From Rhizobium mongolense subsp. loessense (GTDB lineage Bacteria; Pseudomonadota; Alphaproteobacteria; Rhizobiales; Rhizobiaceae): DNA of 64,000 nucleotides. The DNA lies in the NCBI RefSeq assembly GCF_900099775.1, contig NZ_FMTM01000017.1, positions 32,868 to 96,867 of the forward strand, read 5' to 3'. Made by a program: the position numbers and the translations under genes. Positions 61,673-64,000 of this stretch are shown here, in pieces; within the stretch, counting starts at the first letter, position 1; each line of letters begins with the position of its first letter. The notes beneath the pieces are model-generated. The model saw only the letters and a list, made by a program, of their open reading frames with translations, was not told where the DNA came from and searched no databases.

Positions 61673-61980
61673 CAAATCCCACTCAGCGCGCACCGCGCAA
61701 AAACTCGCTGATGCGCTTCCACGCATCCAATTTTCAACTCCTCCCGATTTGTGAACTGGCCCGGCATCTGATGCCATTTGCCATGCAGCGCGGCATCAGT
61801 CGTGGGCAACTGCAGAACAACTGCGGAGTTAAATCCCGCAGGAATTGTTATAAGGATCACATCCGAAGTTCATTGTGTAAACCACTCAACGGTAGAAAAG
61901 TGCTGCACTGCACACTTGCCGCCCATTTCAAAGCCTTGTAGAGCCAGAGGCTAATGGGAAATTTTCGGCAAAAAACCCGC
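61673..61980. other. Divergent regulatory gap before dxr
   Basis: No gene seen. It contains a perfect 13-bp palindrome GGCATC-T-GATGCC (61763-61775) and a further GGCATCAG copy at 61792, plus AT-rich stretches suitable for dxr promoters. Confidence 0.4.
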
Positions 61981-63174
61981 ATGACGACCGGCACAAACGC
62001 GCCGCGGCGCCTCAGCATCTTCGGTTCAACGGGCTCGATTGGACAAAATACGCTCGATGTCATCCAGCAGTTGGGCGGCCGTGAGAGCTACGAAATTTCC
62101 GTGGTGACCGGAAATGAAAATGTTGAGCTACTTGCGCAGCAGGCAAGATCGACCGGCGCCCGGCTAGCAGTCACAGCGAGCGACAGCAAATACAGATCGC
62201 TGAAGGCCGAGCTCTCGGGCAGCGGCATCGCGGTCGCAGCCGGTACTCAAGGACTGGCGGAAGCCGCCGACATCGAAGCGGACTGGGTCATGGCCGCCAT
62301 CGTCGGCACGGCGGGGCTGGTGCCGACACTGGCGGCGGCGCGCAAGGGTGCGGCGATCGCGCTGGCAAACAAGGAGTGCCTTGTTTCAGCAGGCGATCTT
62401 TTCGTCGAAGCGGTACTGAATGGCGGCGGGCTATTGATCCCGGTCGATAGCGAGCACAGCGCCATTTTCCAGTCGCTTGACGAAAATCAGCGGCACGCCG
62501 TCGAACGGATCATCCTGACGGCATCGGGCGGCCCTTTCCGCACATGGTCGCGCGCCGAGATGGCGAATGTGACTGCGGCAACCGCACGCGCCCATCCGAA
62601 TTGGTCGATGGGCTTGAAGATCTCCATCGGCAGCGCCTCGATGTTCAACAAGGCACTGGAGATGATCGAGGCTAAGCACCTCTTCAGTGTGCGACCGGAC
62701 CAGATCGAGGTGGTCGTGCATCCGCAATCCATCGTCCATTCCATGGTCGGTTATACCGATGGATCCATCATCGCCCAACTCGGCAGCCCGGATATGCGAA
62801 CGGCGATCGGCTATGCGTTGGAGTATCCGCACCGGCCGAAGCTGAATGTCGAGCGCCTGGATTTCGCCAAGCTCTCTCGTCTCGACTTCGAAGCGCCGGA
62901 CGAAAAGCGTTTCCCCGCTCTCAGGCTTGCGCGCACGGCATTGGAGCGAGGCGGCTTGCAAGGGGCAATCATGAATGCTGCTGAGGAAGTCGCCTTTCAT
63001 GCCTTCGTCGACGAACGGATCGGCTTCCTGCAAATGGCCGATATTGTCGAAGCCGTTATGGACAGGATGGCCGGCACGGGCGGCGCGCACACGATGGACG
63101 ACGTCTTTGCGGCCGACACCGAAGCCCGCAGGCTTGCTGCCGAACTGGTTGCGCTCAACGAAAAGGCCGCCTGA
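61981..63174 (+). CDS. dxr: 1-deoxy-D-xylulose-5-phosphate reductoisomerase
   Basis: A predicted 397-aa NADPH- and metal-dependent enzyme of the MEP isoprenoid pathway. The N-terminal NADPH motif is IFGSTGSIGQNTLDV. The metal and substrate residues lie in VPVDSEHSAIFQ, ASGGPFRTWS, ANWSMGLKISIGSASMFNKALE-like (NWSMGLKISIGSASMFNK) and VVVHPQSIVHSMV. ATG 61981 is preferred over 61954 by comparison with the family; 61954 has a poorly spaced AGAGG. A strong terminator follows. Next to hemA, as in Rhizobiaceae. Confidence 0.95.
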   Translation: MTTGTNAPRRLSIFGSTGSIGQNTLDVIQQLGGRESYEISVVTGNENVELLAQQARSTGARLAVTASDSKYRSLKAELSGSGIAVAAGTQGLAEAADIEADWVMAAIVGTAGLVPTLAAARKGAAIALANKECLVSAGDLFVEAVLNGGGLLIPVDSEHSAIFQSLDENQRHAVERIILTASGGPFRTWSRAEMANVTAATARAHPNWSMGLKISIGSASMFNKALEMIEAKHLFSVRPDQIEVVVHPQSIVHSMVGYTDGSIIAQLGSPDMRTAIGYALEYPHRPKLNVERLDFAKLSRLDFEAPDEKRFPALRLARTALERGGLQGAIMNAAEEVAFHAFVDERIGFLQMADIVEAVMDRMAGTGGAHTMDDVFAADTEARRLAAELVALNEKAA

Positions 63175-63178
63175 CGGC

Positions 63179-63206
63179 GGACCGCCGATCGGGCGGTCCT
63201 TTGTTC
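63179..63206 (+). terminator. Rho-independent terminator of dxr
   Basis: GGACCGCC (63179-63186) pairs with GGCGGTCC (63192-63199) over a 5-nt loop, followed by TTTGTT. Confidence 0.85.
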
Positions 63207-63214
63207 CCGATTAG

Positions 63215-63412
63215 CGCGACTGCAGGTCCACAATCGCAACGACGAGCGCAGCGATCGCAACGGCACCATGTCGGAAGCGCTCTGGCCGAATTCGAAACCG
63301 CGGTCGATACGTACGCCGATAGCGATGAGTAAAGCCGGTGAGGCTACGATGAGATCCAGACCACCACGGTCCGTCGAGATCCCCGCAATTTCGACTACGA
63401 AGCCAATCGACC
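63215..63412 (-). other. Possible frameshifted small membrane ORF after hemA
   Basis: Minus-strand frames here encode two coherent hydrophobic pieces in different phases: SIGFVVEIAG, LIVASPALLIAIGVRIDRGF, and then, after a phase change near 63275, RHGAVAIAALVVAIVDLQSR with a stop. Joined, they would be a two-helix protein of about 65 residues beginning at the hemA stop. No start codon is evident, so it may be a dead gene or chance. Confidence 0.3.
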
Positions 63413-64000
63413 TTACGCGACCTGCCTTGCGAGCGCGCAGCGCGACCAGAGGGAATGGAGTGCTGCAACCAGCTGTTCGATGTCGGCATCGGAATGCAGC
63501 GGCGTCGGGGTGATGCGCAGCCGTTCGGTCTTCTTCGGCACCGTCGGATAGTTGATCGGCTGGACATAAACGCCGAAATTGTCGAGCAGCAGATCCGAGA
63601 TCCATTTGCACTTCGCCGCATCGCCGACCAAGACCGGCACGATATGGCTCGGGTTCGGCATATGCGGGATGCCGCGCTGGTCCAGCAGTGATCTCAGCTT
63701 GCGCACCCGGTCCTGATGGCGGGCGCGCTCGAACTGGCTGACCTTCAGGTGCTGGATCGAGGCCACCGCACCGGCCGCAAGCGCTGGCGGCAGCGCCGTC
63801 GTGAAGATGAAGCCGGAGGCAAACGAGCGGATGAAATCGCACAGTGCCGTTGAGGCGGCGATATAGCCACCCATGACGCCGAAGGCCTTGCCGAGCGTGC
63901 CTTCGATGATGGTCAGCCGGTCCATCAGCCCCTCGCGCTCGGCAATGCCGCCGCCGCGCGGGCCATACATGCCGACGGCATGCACTTCGTCGAGATAGGT
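63413..64000 (-). CDS. hemA: 5-aminolevulinate synthase (5' end outside the window)
   Basis: A PLP enzyme condensing glycine and succinyl-CoA to 5-aminolevulinate, the C4 route typical of alphaproteobacteria. The visible C-terminal part (195 residues) includes YLDEVHAVGMYGPRGGGIAE with the catalytic Asp and His and TLGKAFGVMGGYIA with the PLP lysine. SGFIFTTALPPALAAGA and YVQPINYPTVPKKTERLRITPTPLH follow. The frame continues past base 64000, so the first half of the gene lies outside. Confidence 0.95.
   Translation of the reverse strand, partial: TYLDEVHAVGMYGPRGGGIAEREGLMDRLTIIEGTLGKAFGVMGGYIAASTALCDFIRSFASGFIFTTALPPALAAGAVASIQHLKVSQFERARHQDRVRKLRSLLDQRGIPHMPNPSHIVPVLVGDAAKCKWISDLLLDNFGVYVQPINYPTVPKKTERLRITPTPLHSDADIEQLVAALHSLWSRCALARQVA

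Overview
The window looks like a stretch of chromosome from a Rhizobium-type alphaproteobacterium (Rhizobiaceae). This rests on high-GC coding sequence, hemA next to dxr, cobS-cobT, alphaproteobacterial families (TIGR02302, DUF2125, DUF992, a PduO-type adenosyltransferase, twin-helix HIG1 protein) and two exact GGAAC-N16-CGTT promoters of the kind read by the general stress sigma factor EcfG. Most of the window is ordinary core genome. There are no rRNAs, intact insertion sequences, CRISPR arrays or replication origins.

Layout. 1-3050: an aldo/keto reductase cut by the left edge, and a divergent TetR/MFS pair with a promoter and palindrome between them. 3088-5143: tRNA-Leu(CAA) followed by a decayed island holding a frameshifted tyrosine-integrase remnant, a DUF1643 gene, a broken secreted-protein gene and a small DUF1150-like gene. 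5351-17299: envelope, repair and metabolism genes, including a CPA2 antiporter with a cyclic-nucleotide-binding domain, DsbB, an HNH protein, a HhH-GPD glycosylase, GluQ-RS, a rhomboid protease, and etfBA with a 3-hydroxybutyryl-CoA dehydrogenase. 17302-28319: tlpA, argH, lptM, lysA, a long Gln/Met/Gly-rich TIGR02302 protein, a CpdR-like receiver, hpt, ftsEX and a DUF218 protein. 28407-37916: PlsC, ChaC, hisC-tyrA, glyoxalase II, transporters, rpmB, and a queuosine-precursor transporter whose leader looks like a preQ1-I riboswitch. 37946-46589: cobST, a DnaJ-domain protein, BolA, an EcfG-type promoter before a monooxygenase-fold gene, and the overlapping aroK-aroB-CorC operon. 46736-54276: a 58-aa membrane protein coupled to xerD, then accA, an L,D-transpeptidase, tusA, a CobW GTPase, a DD-carboxypeptidase, an M20 hydrolase and tRNA-Arg(CCU). 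54313-59094: the prkA-yeaH-spoVR stress kinase operon. 59095-61980: a gene-sparse accessory stretch with DUF992, a 54-aa peptide under an EcfG promoter, a BON-domain protein and a predicted outer-membrane protein. 61981-64000: dxr and the 3' part of hemA.

Functional threads. Three steps of aromatic amino-acid synthesis are present (aroK, aroB, tyrA), along with lysine (lysA), arginine (argH) and histidine (hisC) enzymes. Envelope maintenance is served by ftsEX, the L,D-transpeptidase, the DD-carboxypeptidase, DsbB, TlpA and LptM. A stress theme links prkA-yeaH-spoVR with the two EcfG-type promoters. The least explained signals are the preQ1-like leader, the EcfG-driven 54-aa peptide, the integrase scar at tRNA-Leu, and the palindromes before etfBA and prkA.
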